Source of the DNA: Anaerolineae bacterium
GTDB taxonomy: Bacteria; Chloroflexota; Anaerolineae; Aggregatilineales; Phototrophicaceae
Assembly (NCBI GenBank): GCA_017303635.1
Contig: JAFLCG010000002.1
Coordinates: 92,918-156,917 of the forward strand
Reading direction: 5' to 3'
DNA: 64,000 nucleotides
Under the pieces are notes generated by a model that saw nothing but the letters and a program-made list of their open reading frames with translations, did not search any database and was not told the origin of the DNA. Shown here piece after piece: positions 1 through 8,296 of this stretch. Made by a program: the position numbers and the translations under genes. Positions within the stretch are counted from its first letter, which is position 1, and the number at the start of each line of letters is the position of its first letter.

Positions 1-5
1 GGCGC

Positions 6-1229
6 TCACAGGCCGCACCCCGCGGTCAACCGCGCCCAGTCCATTCCAGTGACCTGATCGCCCAGCGCCACCCGCAGCGTGCCATCCGCCCCCAGTTCAT
101 GCCAGACCAGGCCGCGTCCATTGCCATAAAACAGCATCTGCCCGCACACCTCGCCCGTTTCGGCACGGATGACCAGCACCTGCCCGCTGGCCGCACTGAC
201 GATCAGGGCGCGGCCGGTCGGGTCGGCTGAAAGATTCACCGCCCCACGCACCCCCGGCAGACCCACCCGCCACAGCGGCTCCGCATCAGCTGGCCCTTTG
301 CTCAGGAGTGCTGGATTGCCCGGCGTCAACAGGTATCGGCTGCCGTCTGCTGCCAGCAGCAGCGCCCCTTCTCCCACAGAAACGTTGGCTGCTGCCGCCC
401 CACTCCGCCGGTCGATGACCGCGCCGTCCGCGCCCAGAGTCCAGGCCGCGCCATCCGCCATCGTCACCACCGGCCCCGCATCCGACCACGAGAGCAAGGT
501 CGGTTCAGCATCCAGAATCACCCGCCACAGAATGCGCCCATCGGGCAGGGCGTAGCGTACCCGGTTATCACTCGAAGCGATCAAGACCGAGCCATCGGGA
601 TAAATCAACGGCGCGGTGGTCAACGGTGCCGGGAGCGATACATGCCAGCGGTGCAGCTCGCCCAGCCACACCCGCCAGTTCAGCACAAAGGCCGATGGGG
701 TGCGCCAGCCGAGGGTATCCGGCACATCCGGCGTATAGCCCGGCCCCGGTGTATCCGGCTGATTAACGCGAATCTCAAAGTGCAGGTGCGGTGCCGGGCG
801 GATATCCCCGACCGCGCCGATGACCTGCCCGGCGTTCACACAGGCCAACACACCGGGGAAGCGGATGCTGTCGGTCTCCATCATATGACCGTACTGACTG
901 TAGACGATGCTGCCATCCGGCAAGGTGTGTTCGATGATGACCACGCCGCCATCGCGCCCCCACCCAATCGGTGAGGCATAGGTCACCCGCCCGACAGCGA
1001 TCGCCCGCACCGGCTGACCGAGGGTGAGGCCCGGCCCGGCGCTGTAATCCTCACCTGTGTGCCAGCGCCCCTGATGCCGGGGGCTGGGCGCCGCGTAATC
1101 CTGCATCAGTTGGAACAGGCTGCGATCCACCGGGAAATCCACCGCGTTCACGATGCCGCAGTCCGCCTGTGCATGAGCAGCGGCAGGCAGCAGGCCGAAG
1201 ATGAGTAGGACGAAGATCAACAGGCGCAT
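6..1229 (-). CDS. Secreted M23-family metallopeptidase with C-terminal propeller-like domain
   Basis: Predicted zinc endopeptidase acting on peptidoglycan or exported peptides outside the membrane. I chose the ATG at 1229 because it begins a clean signal peptide (hydrophobic to about residue 16, AHA-QA cleavage near 21); the reading frame extends upstream but that part is not signal-like. The M23/LytM fold follows: HTGED (zinc ligands H57 and D61), QYGHM (H115) and HLHFE (H148, H150), so the catalytic set is complete. From about residue 200 to the end (407) the protein has repeated blade-like stretches of PQQ/Kelch type (VRYALPDGRILWRV, TLGADGAV, VLVIRAETGEV), which is an unusual partner for M23. 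The fold assignment of this second half is an inference. It is divergent from the SH3 protein at 1368. Confidence 0.85.
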   Translation of the reverse strand: MRLLIFVLLIFGLLPAAAHAQADCGIVNAVDFPVDRSLFQLMQDYAAPSPRHQGRWHTGEDYSAGPGLTLGQPVRAIAVGRVTYASPIGWGRDGGVVIIEHTLPDGSIVYSQYGHMMETDSIRFPGVLACVNAGQVIGAVGDIRPAPHLHFEIRVNQPDTPGPGYTPDVPDTLGWRTPSAFVLNWRVWLGELHRWHVSLPAPLTTAPLIYPDGSVLIASSDNRVRYALPDGRILWRVILDAEPTLLSWSDAGPVVTMADGAAWTLGADGAVIDRRSGAAAANVSVGEGALLLAADGSRYLLTPGNPALLSKGPADAEPLWRVGLPGVRGAVNLSADPTGRALIVSAASGQVLVIRAETGEVCGQMLFYGNGRGLVWHELGADGTLRVALGDQVTGMDWARLTAGCGL

Positions 1230-1367
1230 GGGTATCCGGTATGAGTACGTGTGCAACAGAACCAAACCGCGATTGTAACCGCCCCGCCATGAGCCCGTCA
1301 AAAGGCGACCTGCCGAAAACAGGATACAATACAGCAGATGTAGACGACTGTGCGGAGGATGACGCCT

Positions 1368-2369
1368 ATGCGGAAGCGCGTGCTGCTCCCGGCCCTGCTG
1401 CTGGCAGCCCTGATGATCTTTGGCCTGATCGGTACGATGACGCCCATCGTCCGGGCGCAGGTACCGACCCCGACATTATTCGGCACGCCGTTCATCACGC
1501 CGACGGTCTTTGCCAGCCCGACCTTCTTCATCGTCACCACCGCCATCCCGTCGCCCACGCCGGGCTGTGCGGCCCCGCTGGCGCTGCAACGCGGTCAGCA
1601 GGCCTATGTGCGCGGCGGCATCTTCGTCCGCACCGGGCCGAGCGCCTCCACCCCTTACGTCAACTACTACACCGAGAATGTGACCGTCACCATCGTCGAA
1701 GGCCCCATCTGCGATGGCACCCTGCTCAACTGGTGGCGGGTACGCGGTCCCGGCAATGATGGCTGGATCGCGGAAGGGTCGCCCGGTCGCTACTTCATCT
1801 ACAACGCCATTCCCATTTCCGAGTGTTCAACCACCACCACCCTGGTCACCGGGCAGGAAGCCCGCATTCTGAACGGCGCGCGCGTCCGCGAACAGCCCAG
1901 TGACTCAGCACAGGTGCTGACGGTCGCCCCGTTCGACTCGCTGGTGGAGGTCCTCGAAGGGCCGGTCTGCGCCGACGATCTGAACTGGTGGCGCATCCGC
2001 GTGACCGTGGTGGACTTCACCTACGAGGGCTGGGCCGCCGATGCCGATCCCAACGGCACACCGCTAATGATCGACGAAGCCGCCCGTAATGCCTCGGTCT
2101 GCCTGGCACCCCTGCCGCTGACAGTGGGCGGTCGCGCCTACGTGGACTACCGCGATCAGGAACTGAAAAACCTGCGAGCCGCGCCTTCGACCAATGCCGA
2201 TCTGGTCGCCTCCCTGCTCGATGGCATCGCGCTGGATGTCATCGGCGGGCCGATCTGCGCGGAAGGGCTGAACTGGTGGCAGGTGCGGGTCGTCCCGCGC
2301 CCGGAGGTCAGCGGGTGGATCGCCGAAGGCGGCAACGGGCCGAATGCCTGGCTCGCCCCGGCGCGGTGA
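1368..2369 (+). CDS. Secreted protein with three SH3-like (SH3b) domains
   Basis: Exported protein of 333 residues, probably bound to the cell wall or surface. The ATG at 1368 is preceded by GGAGG at 1354-1358 (9-nt gap); an in-frame GTG at 1350 and ATG at 1359 are less well spaced. A signal peptide (MRKR, then a hydrophobic run to about residue 25, VRAQ) leads into a short Pro/Thr linker. Three modules of 70-90 residues follow, each with the bacterial SH3 pattern of RxGPS/REQPS/RAAPS, then V-E/G-GPxC, then NWWRVR, NWWRIR or NWWQVR and a GWIAEG-like close. Each module holds a paired Cys pattern that could form disulfides. It has no catalytic domain, so a role in binding or sensing is inferred. 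It starts divergently from the M23 peptidase. Confidence 0.8.
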   Translation: MRKRVLLPALLLAALMIFGLIGTMTPIVRAQVPTPTLFGTPFITPTVFASPTFFIVTTAIPSPTPGCAAPLALQRGQQAYVRGGIFVRTGPSASTPYVNYYTENVTVTIVEGPICDGTLLNWWRVRGPGNDGWIAEGSPGRYFIYNAIPISECSTTTTLVTGQEARILNGARVREQPSDSAQVLTVAPFDSLVEVLEGPVCADDLNWWRIRVTVVDFTYEGWAADADPNGTPLMIDEAARNASVCLAPLPLTVGGRAYVDYRDQELKNLRAAPSTNADLVASLLDGIALDVIGGPICAEGLNWWQVRVVPRPEVSGWIAEGGNGPNAWLAPAR

Positions 2370-2458
2370 GCGTTTGATGGATACTCACGGTCGAAGAGCA
2401 ATCTGGCTCCACAAGAGGGCATTACGGCGTCCCATATAAAAACGCAGAACCGGGAAGG

Positions 2459-3154
2459 TCACTTATCTAGCGATGCCCGTTGGGTCAAACCCTGGGCATC
2501 GAGGATTTTGATCTGCTGGCGCTCAACGGTAATCAACCCCTCTTTTTCCAAATTCTTCAGTATTCGATGCAACACATTGGGGACCGTGCCCAGGTAATTA
2601 GCGAGTTCCGCCTGGGTCGCCCATTTGGGCCGGTAAAGTGTATCCCCGGAGGCTTGCTCCAAAAGGTAGCGGGCTAAGCGGGCCTCAATCGACCGCAGCG
2701 AAATATCTTCAATGACCGTCAATAAGAACTGTACGTTATCCGCCAGTTTCCGAATGATGAGGCGGGCCAACGGCGGATACCGATCCAACAAATTCAGGAC
2801 AGCCTCTCGCCGGATCACATACAGGACGCTGGGTTCCAGTGCCGTGATGGTGGTCGCGTTGGTGGCATCGGTCAGGATGCTCATCTCATTGAAGGTTTCA
2901 CCGACGCCGATAAAGCGCAAGACATGTTCCCGTCCATTGAGCGATGATTTACTGCTCTTGAGCCAACCGGCCTCGACCACATAGACCGCTTCCGATTTTT
3001 CTCCCTCGATCAGGAGTATTTCCCCCGTTTCAACCACCACGCGCTGGGCATATTGCGCCAGTTCGGCCTGAAACGGCTCGTCCATCGCCGCTAGATACGA
3101 GATTCTACGTAAAGCCTTTAAAACGTCGTCCATCACTGGTCCATTCGCTGTCAC
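2459..3154 (-). CDS. Crp/Fnr-family transcriptional regulator
   Basis: Transcription factor of 231 residues, normal for the family. The N-terminal cyclic-nucleotide-binding-like beta roll spans roughly residues 20-140 (GEILLIEGEKSEAVYVVEAG; then FIGVGETFNEMSIL). A long dimerisation helix (about 130-165) and a Crp-type winged helix follow (ATQAELANYLGTVPNVLHRILKNLEKEGLI). The FNR cysteine cluster is absent, so a [4Fe-4S] oxygen sensor is unlikely; a ligand or haem/NO-sensing role like NnrR/DNR is possible. It starts 38 bp from a perfect 18-bp palindrome and is divergent from a haem-copper/NnrS-like membrane protein, so regulation of itself and that gene is a reasonable inference. Confidence 0.88.
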   Translation of the reverse strand: MTANGPVMDDVLKALRRISYLAAMDEPFQAELAQYAQRVVVETGEILLIEGEKSEAVYVVEAGWLKSSKSSLNGREHVLRFIGVGETFNEMSILTDATNATTITALEPSVLYVIRREAVLNLLDRYPPLARLIIRKLADNVQFLLTVIEDISLRSIEARLARYLLEQASGDTLYRPKWATQAELANYLGTVPNVLHRILKNLEKEGLITVERQQIKILDAQGLTQRASLDK

Positions 3155-3192
3155 ATGCCTGTATCCGCCCTGGGTGCTAGCTGCTGTTGCGA

Positions 3193-3210
3193 ATTCAACA
3201 AATGTTGAAT
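3193..3210. promoter_or_regulatory. 18-bp perfect palindrome, candidate Crp/Fnr-family operator
   Basis: ATTCAAC-AAAT-GTTGAAT: two 7-bp arms, fully complementary, with a 4-bp spacer. The arm-N4-arm geometry is that of Crp/Fnr-family operators, although the half-site differs from the classic TTGAT. It lies in the 244-bp gap between the Crp/Fnr gene and the membrane-protein gene, so it could act on both. Confidence 0.55.
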
Positions 3211-3398
3211 ACAGCCACGCTGAAAACCCTTATGCTCATCAGCATCGTTCTGGTTCATCCAGATGCTAAGCCAGTAGCCGAAAGTAATCCGCGACCGTTT
3301 CCAGTCCAGTGACGGGTTTCACGCACAAATAACGGTCGTGGATCATGGAACTGTTTCGGCGGATGGCTTAGTCCCATTTCAACCACAGAAGGACACTG

Positions 3399-4610
3399 AT
3401 GTTTAACCCGTATTTTCTCATGACGTTTCTTTATGTTGCGCTGGCGGTCCTGGGCGCGTTGGATGCGTCGCTGACTCATTTTCAGATTATGCCCGTCTTG
3501 GCTGGTTTACGCTGGATGCGCGTCCACTTCATCACCCTCGGGGCGCTGACGGAACTGGCCTTTGGCATTCTGCCCATCATCGCGGCGCTGCGCCTCAAGC
3601 TGCCCATCCCCAAAATCCGGTGGGACATCTGGCTAACGCTCAATCTCGGCTTGCTGGTGTTGCTGCTGGGCATTCCCCTGGTCAATGGCGCACTGATCAC
3701 CACCGGCGGCACCTTGATCTTCATCGCCGTGCTGCTACTCATCATCCAGCTCAGCCGGTTGCGCGCCCCACAGTCAGAAACACCGCCATCTGCCGGGCGT
3801 AAGTTCTACATCGCCGGGTTAATCTACCTGCTCCTGGGGATCATCGTCGGCACCGGCTTGTGGCAGGGTTGGAGCACCTGGTTACAGATCAAAGTGCCAA
3901 TTGAAGTCCACATCCACGCCAATAACTGGGGCTTCATGTCGCTGCTCTTTGCCGGTTTGCTGGTGGATCTGTATCCCGGCTTTGCGGGACGGGACTTGCA
4001 GTGGAAGCGCTCCATCACCCCCATCTTCTGGATGATGACGCTCGGCGCGTTGGGCCTGGTGCTCGGCCCCTGGTTTCAATCCAACCTGTTTTCGGTACCC
4101 GGCCTCATCCTCCACCTGAGTGCCACCCTCTGGCTCCTCCTGAATGTCATCAAGCCGCTCATCAACCAGCGCGGCTCCTGGTCAGCGGGGATGTTCCACC
4201 TCGTGACCTCCTACGCCTGGATTCTAGCTCCCGTCTTGATTGCGCCGCTCATTATCCTGCAAGTCCCCGGCTTCCCCGGCGCAGGCATCGAGCAGAACGC
4301 GCCGCAAGCCCTGATCTATGGCTGGGTGCTCCAGTTCGGCTATGCCATCATCCCGCTGTTATTCCGGCGCTTCTTCACCGCCGACACTCAACCCCGGCTG
4401 GGCGGGAACTGGTTCAGCCTGTTGGCAGTCCATCTGGGTGGCCTACTGCTGTGGAGCGGCATTTTCCTGCCTGAGTCTCAAGCGGTCTTACACGGTCTGG
4501 CTTATGGGTTGTGGTTCGCTTCCATGCTGCCGATTGCTTATGAACTCTGGCAGATCATCCATGCCGGTTTCGAGCAAGGTGCAGCGCCAGCACCAGCCCG
4601 GCATAACTAA
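3399..4610 (+). CDS. Polytopic membrane protein, haem-copper oxidase/NnrS-like
   Basis: Integral membrane protein of 403 residues with about 11-12 hydrophobic segments and short loops. Conserved-looking His residues sit inside or at the edge of helices: VHFITLG, VHIHANNWGF, LHLSATLW, FHLVTSYAW, VHLGGLLLW and LHGLAYG. This pattern resembles NnrS proteins and the subunit I fold of haem-copper oxidases, which are linked to nitric-oxide metabolism. I cannot separate the two from sequence alone, and the copper/haem ligand set of a true oxidase is not obvious. ATG 3399 has AGAAGGA about 6 nt upstream. Neighbour evidence (divergent Crp/Fnr regulator with an operator-like palindrome) fits an NO or low-oxygen response. 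Confidence 0.6.
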   Translation: MFNPYFLMTFLYVALAVLGALDASLTHFQIMPVLAGLRWMRVHFITLGALTELAFGILPIIAALRLKLPIPKIRWDIWLTLNLGLLVLLLGIPLVNGALITTGGTLIFIAVLLLIIQLSRLRAPQSETPPSAGRKFYIAGLIYLLLGIIVGTGLWQGWSTWLQIKVPIEVHIHANNWGFMSLLFAGLLVDLYPGFAGRDLQWKRSITPIFWMMTLGALGLVLGPWFQSNLFSVPGLILHLSATLWLLLNVIKPLINQRGSWSAGMFHLVTSYAWILAPVLIAPLIILQVPGFPGAGIEQNAPQALIYGWVLQFGYAIIPLLFRRFFTADTQPRLGGNWFSLLAVHLGGLLLWSGIFLPESQAVLHGLAYGLWFASMLPIAYELWQIIHAGFEQGAAPAPARHN

Positions 4611-4722
4611 TCCACCATATGAAGCAGCAGCCATAAAGCATGATAGGATAATCAGGACAGGGCTTGGAATAGCGGGGGCAGCCGGGACAATGCCCCCACA
4701 TACCCCAATAGACGGAGGCCGC

Positions 4723-6207
4723 GTGAGCATTTTCTACAACATTCACGGGCAGTTCGTGAAAGATCCAGCCTACCTGATGGCTTTGGTTGCGGCTCAACAG
4801 CCGCGTTGGGCGCTGGTCATGGATCACAGCGCCCTCGCCTCCCGCCTGTTGGATTCCTCACCGACCACCAACATTGTTCACCGCACCTACCGGGATGATG
4901 GCTACTGGACAAGCCATAATCCGGACGAATGGTTGAATTTTCACCGGGCAACCTACGATGATCCCCGCCTGTGGCATTACACCGATAACGAAGTCGGCAT
5001 CCAGGCTGAGTGGCACCTCGAAGCTATCGAGAAAAACGCCCGCGCCGCCCGCCCGCTGAAGATGGTCATCGGCAACACCTCGACCGGCTCGCCCGGTTGG
5101 GATGAGTGGCAAACGCCGCTTGCCCGCCAACTGCTCGAACGCGCCGCCCAGTACCGCGAGTGGTGTGTGCTGGGCGTCCACGAGTATTTTATGGGGGTGC
5201 CGACCGCTGGCTTGCAGGGCATGGTTGCGGAAACCGATGTCAGCCGATGGCCGGATGCGCGGAATGATGCCCTGCCAGATTATCACCTTGGGCGCTGGCG
5301 GCGGACTCAAATGCCGGGGTTGCGGGTGGTCATCACCGAGTACGGCAGTGATAGTCTGGCGGACCTGCACGCCCGCTGGATGAAGATCGAAGGCGGTTGG
5401 AAGCCCGCCGAAAGCCACTGGCGTAGTTGGTATCCGGCGCTTTCGCTGGAACAGGCTTACTATATGTGCCTCTGGTATGGCTGGCAGATGGCCTATGCTC
5501 AGTCGCAGGTCGAAGGGGCGCTGATCTTCTCCTATGGTAGCGATCCACACAGCGCGGGCACCGGCAAAGACTGGACGCGCTTTGATGTGGAACCCTTGTG
5601 CGGCCTGCATGACCTCATCCGGGAAAATGCTACCCCGGTCGGGCTGGAGCGGATGGGAGCTGCACTGCCATCCAAACCGTCCCCGACCAGCTTTCAATCC
5701 CTGCACATTCAGCAGCCCCTCAAACCACCCTTCGAGCCGCGCACCCTCCGCCTGCATTTCCCGACCGGCCTGACCACCCTGAATCTGCTGGACGCACCCG
5801 GGACCGGCAGTCTGGTCACGTCGCTGGGGGATGGGCAGGAAGTCCGGTTGATTGCCGAGCAGGAGGTGGACGGCACCTTCTGGTATCAGGCCAAGATTGG
5901 CTTCTTTAGCGGATGGTTTGCCGTTCAGTTTACTGAGGGGCGCATTGGTCTGGGTGATGAGCCGGTGCCAGCGTCCCCACCGCCTGTACCTGTCGCCCGA
6001 CTAGAACTCATCCTCCCCTTGCCCGCCGATCTGTCAGCAGCGGGCAAGGCGCTCTTGGGGCAGGTCTTGCAGAATCTGGCGGATCAAGTCATCGCCGGGA
6101 ATACGATGCTCCCGACGGTCACACTCCCGGCTGACGCCACACCTGAAACCGCCGAAGCCATCAGCAAAGTGTTACAGGGGGTTGAGGTACGCGTGGTCGA
6201 TTCGTAG
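4723..6207 (+). CDS. TIM-barrel glycoside-hydrolase-like protein with SH3-like tail
   Basis: Protein of 494 residues. I chose GTG 4723 because GGAGG lies just upstream (4714-4718) and the sequence there (SIFYNIHGQFV) starts like the first barrel strand; an in-frame ATG at 4690 is the alternative. The first 320 residues look like a (beta/alpha)8 glycosidase: WHYTDNEVG carries a possible acid/base Glu, VLGVHEYF and VVITEYGSD supply a second Glu, and many Trp/Tyr line the strands. An SH3-like segment follows (LNLLDAPGTGSLV to WYQAKIG...GWFAVQF), then a Pro-rich linker and a charged C-terminal helical region. No signal peptide is seen, which is odd for a glycosidase with an SH3 module. The substrate is unknown. 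Confidence 0.65.
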   Translation: MSIFYNIHGQFVKDPAYLMALVAAQQPRWALVMDHSALASRLLDSSPTTNIVHRTYRDDGYWTSHNPDEWLNFHRATYDDPRLWHYTDNEVGIQAEWHLEAIEKNARAARPLKMVIGNTSTGSPGWDEWQTPLARQLLERAAQYREWCVLGVHEYFMGVPTAGLQGMVAETDVSRWPDARNDALPDYHLGRWRRTQMPGLRVVITEYGSDSLADLHARWMKIEGGWKPAESHWRSWYPALSLEQAYYMCLWYGWQMAYAQSQVEGALIFSYGSDPHSAGTGKDWTRFDVEPLCGLHDLIRENATPVGLERMGAALPSKPSPTSFQSLHIQQPLKPPFEPRTLRLHFPTGLTTLNLLDAPGTGSLVTSLGDGQEVRLIAEQEVDGTFWYQAKIGFFSGWFAVQFTEGRIGLGDEPVPASPPPVPVARLELILPLPADLSAAGKALLGQVLQNLADQVIAGNTMLPTVTLPADATPETAEAISKVLQGVEVRVVDS

Positions 6208-6269
6208 GAGCGTCGAATGAGCCAACGGCCAGCGGAGAATGACCATATCCACAACCCATAAACCATGAA

Positions 6270-7286
6270 CTAGGCATCCAGCCAGGGTTTCAGGATGATC
6301 TTGCCCGTTGTACGGCGTGCTTCCATCAGTCGATGCGCCTCTGCCGCCTGTGAAAGCGGCAGCACCTGGTTGACCGGGGCCTTCACCTGTCCGGAAGCAA
6401 CCAGACCGATGAGATCCGCCATGGCTTTGCCCGCTGCCTGGGGGCGCATCCCAAACCATAGACCCAGGTTAAAGACGTGGATGGATTGGTTGAGCGAGGG
6501 ATTATAGAAGAACCGGAGTCTGGCCTCGTCATCAAATTCCAGGGGTTGACCGCCCGCCACGCCATAAACGACGATCCGCCCGAACGGGGCCAATGCGGCC
6601 AGCCCCTGGGCAAAGTTAGCGCCGCCGCTCATTTCCAGCAGCACATCCACACCCTGCCCCTTGGTTAAATCCCGTACCGCTTGCGCCCATCCGGGCCGGG
6701 TGTAATCAATGACATCCGTCGCGCCAGACTCCTTCACCGCTGCAAACTTCTCAGCCGAACTGGTTGCACCGATGATCTGGCCCGCGCCCAGGATGCGCGC
6801 CAGTTGCACTGCATAACTGCCGACGCCGCCCGCGGCTCCCTGGATCAGGATGCGTTCGCCACCCTGCAAACCGGCTATCTCCCGCAAAATCAGCAAGGCA
6901 GTGGTTCCGGCTACAGGTAATGAAGCCGCTTGATCCAGGTCCAGTCCCGGCGGTACCGGGATGACCTGTTGTGCTGAAGTAATCGCATATTGGGCATATC
7001 CGTTAGACCCCTGACCGACCAGCGCGAAGACCGGTGTCCCTACGGGCGGGCCATCGACCCCTTTCCCTAACGCCTCGACAATCCCGGCGACTTCACTGCC
7101 TGGGATGAAGGGCAGCGGCGTCGGGAAGGGATACGGCGCATTGCTGCGGCGCGCCACATCCGAGTAATTGACCGATACGGACTCCACCTTGATGAGAATC
7201 TCGCCTGCGCCGGGTTGGGGTTTATCGACCGTGACGTACTGCAAGACTTCTGGCGGACCGTAGCTGCTGAACTGAATGGCTTTCAT
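6270..7286 (-). CDS. NADPH:quinone oxidoreductase, zinc-independent MDR family
   Basis: Medium-chain dehydrogenase/reductase of 338 residues, likely NADPH-dependent reduction of quinones or enones in the cytosol. The start is ATG 7286 (MKAIQFSSYGPPEVL, the usual quinone-reductase opening); an extra upstream stretch in frame is not family-like. The N-terminal GroES-like domain contains PFIPGSEVAGIVEALG. The Rossmann part has IQGAAGGVGSYAVQLAR and a later IDYTRPGW loop. The catalytic-zinc Cys/His set is missing, so it belongs to the QOR rather than the alcohol dehydrogenase group. It is divergent from an HxlR-type regulator across a short AT-rich gap, an arrangement common for HxlR-controlled stress reductases. 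Confidence 0.88.
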   Translation of the reverse strand: MKAIQFSSYGPPEVLQYVTVDKPQPGAGEILIKVESVSVNYSDVARRSNAPYPFPTPLPFIPGSEVAGIVEALGKGVDGPPVGTPVFALVGQGSNGYAQYAITSAQQVIPVPPGLDLDQAASLPVAGTTALLILREIAGLQGGERILIQGAAGGVGSYAVQLARILGAGQIIGATSSAEKFAAVKESGATDVIDYTRPGWAQAVRDLTKGQGVDVLLEMSGGANFAQGLAALAPFGRIVVYGVAGGQPLEFDDEARLRFFYNPSLNQSIHVFNLGLWFGMRPQAAGKAMADLIGLVASGQVKAPVNQVLPLSQAAEAHRLMEARRTTGKIILKPWLDA

Positions 7287-7335
7287 CGTTGTATGGCTCC
7301 TGTGTGTCATATGTGTATGGTGATCGTATCGCAGC

Positions 7336-7400
7336 GATAAATTGAATCTATTCTAGTTGCTTTTAAAAAACAAGTTGCAAAAATCAAATTGAAATTAATC
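7336..7400. promoter_or_regulatory. AT-rich divergent control region with repeated motifs
   Basis: The gap between the quinone reductase and the HxlR gene is markedly AT-rich. AAATTGAA occurs at 7339-7346 and 7386-7393, and AGTTGC at 7355-7360 and 7373-7378. These are plausible half-sites for the adjacent HxlR regulator. This is an inference from position and repetition only. Confidence 0.35.
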
Positions 7401-7423
7401 CCATTTTGACGTAGACTGCTGCT

Positions 7424-8086
7424 ATGACAAACAAGACCTACAACCAATACTGTGCGATCGCCCATACGCTCGATTTGGTGGGCGACCGCTGGACGCTGTT
7501 AATCGTCCGCAATCTCCTGCTTGGCCCTCGGCGCTTCAGCGATCTGATGAAGGGACTGCCTGGAATCAGCACCAACATACTCACAGAGCGGCTCAAGCTG
7601 CTGGAGGAGGACACAGTCGTTCGCACCCGCTATTTGCCGCCTCCCGCCGCTTCCAGTGTCTATGAACTCACTGAACGCGGTTATGGTCTGGTCGATGTGC
7701 TTTCCGCGCTGGCACGTTGGGGCAGCCTGACCCTCGGCCAACCCGAAGCAGGGCAGTACATCGTGCCGGAAGCAATCGGATTCATGGTGATGGGGGTATT
7801 TCGGCAGCCCGGCAATCCCTCGATACAGCTGCTGGTTGACCTGCATGTCATGGACCCGCTTATGGATGCTCACTTCACAGTGGCGTTGTCATCGGAGGGG
7901 GTTCACCTGACGGATGGCATTCCGGCCCAACCTCAGCTCACCTTACAGCTTGACTTGGAGCAGCTCTCTGCCTTGAGCAGTGGTCGCAGCAGCTTGAAGC
8001 AACTGGTTGAGTCTGGCAACGCCCGCCTTCAAGGTGATGCAGACCTGCATCGGCAGCTCGTCAACTGGGTTGACGGTCGAACATAA
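7424..8086 (+). CDS. HxlR-family regulator fused to an SCP2-like domain
   Basis: Transcription factor of 220 residues, about twice the length of a plain HxlR protein. Residues 1-105 are the HxlR winged helix (LDLVGDRWTLLIVRNLLLGPRRFSDLMKGLPGIS, then LTERLKLLEED and YELTERG). The rest (about 110-220) looks like a sterol-carrier/SCP2-type fold: a beta-rich stretch, then LTLQLDLEQLSAL and a short ARLQGDADL segment. Two-domain HxlR proteins of this form are common in actinobacteria and Chloroflexota; the second domain probably binds a hydrophobic effector. The divergent quinone reductase is the likely target. A long hairpin follows the gene. Confidence 0.82.
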   Translation: MTNKTYNQYCAIAHTLDLVGDRWTLLIVRNLLLGPRRFSDLMKGLPGISTNILTERLKLLEEDTVVRTRYLPPPAASSVYELTERGYGLVDVLSALARWGSLTLGQPEAGQYIVPEAIGFMVMGVFRQPGNPSIQLLVDLHVMDPLMDAHFTVALSSEGVHLTDGIPAQPQLTLQLDLEQLSALSSGRSSLKQLVESGNARLQGDADLHRQLVNWVDGRT

Positions 8087-8113
8087 TGTGACGAAGGAAT
8101 GTAATATAACGTA

Positions 8114-8153
8114 ATTGATTACCTGTTATTTACCTGCAAAACAGGTAATCAAT
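8114..8153 (+). terminator. Hairpin after the HxlR gene, possible terminator
   Basis: Perfect 14-bp inverted repeat (arms 8114-8127 and 8140-8153, loop 12 nt, starting ATTGATTACCTGTT). No U-run follows, so termination would be weak; it could also be a protein site. The loop repeats TTACCTG, allowing an alternative fold. Confidence 0.45.
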
Positions 8154-8296
8154 GCCCATTTACTCGTAATCTTCCGGCCTCTCCCTTTGCGTCTTTGCTG
8201 CTTTGCCCCTTCGCATTGAATCTGTTTCCTCTGCCTCTCTGCAACAAAATGCTTTGCGGTACAATCCCCGTACTTGCTGAACGGAGTTGATCGCCC

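Noticed and set aside
4858..5757. Minus-strand frame of 299 codons
   Set aside because: It is antisense to the TIM-barrel gene; composition and lack of ribosome site suggest a shadow of codon bias.
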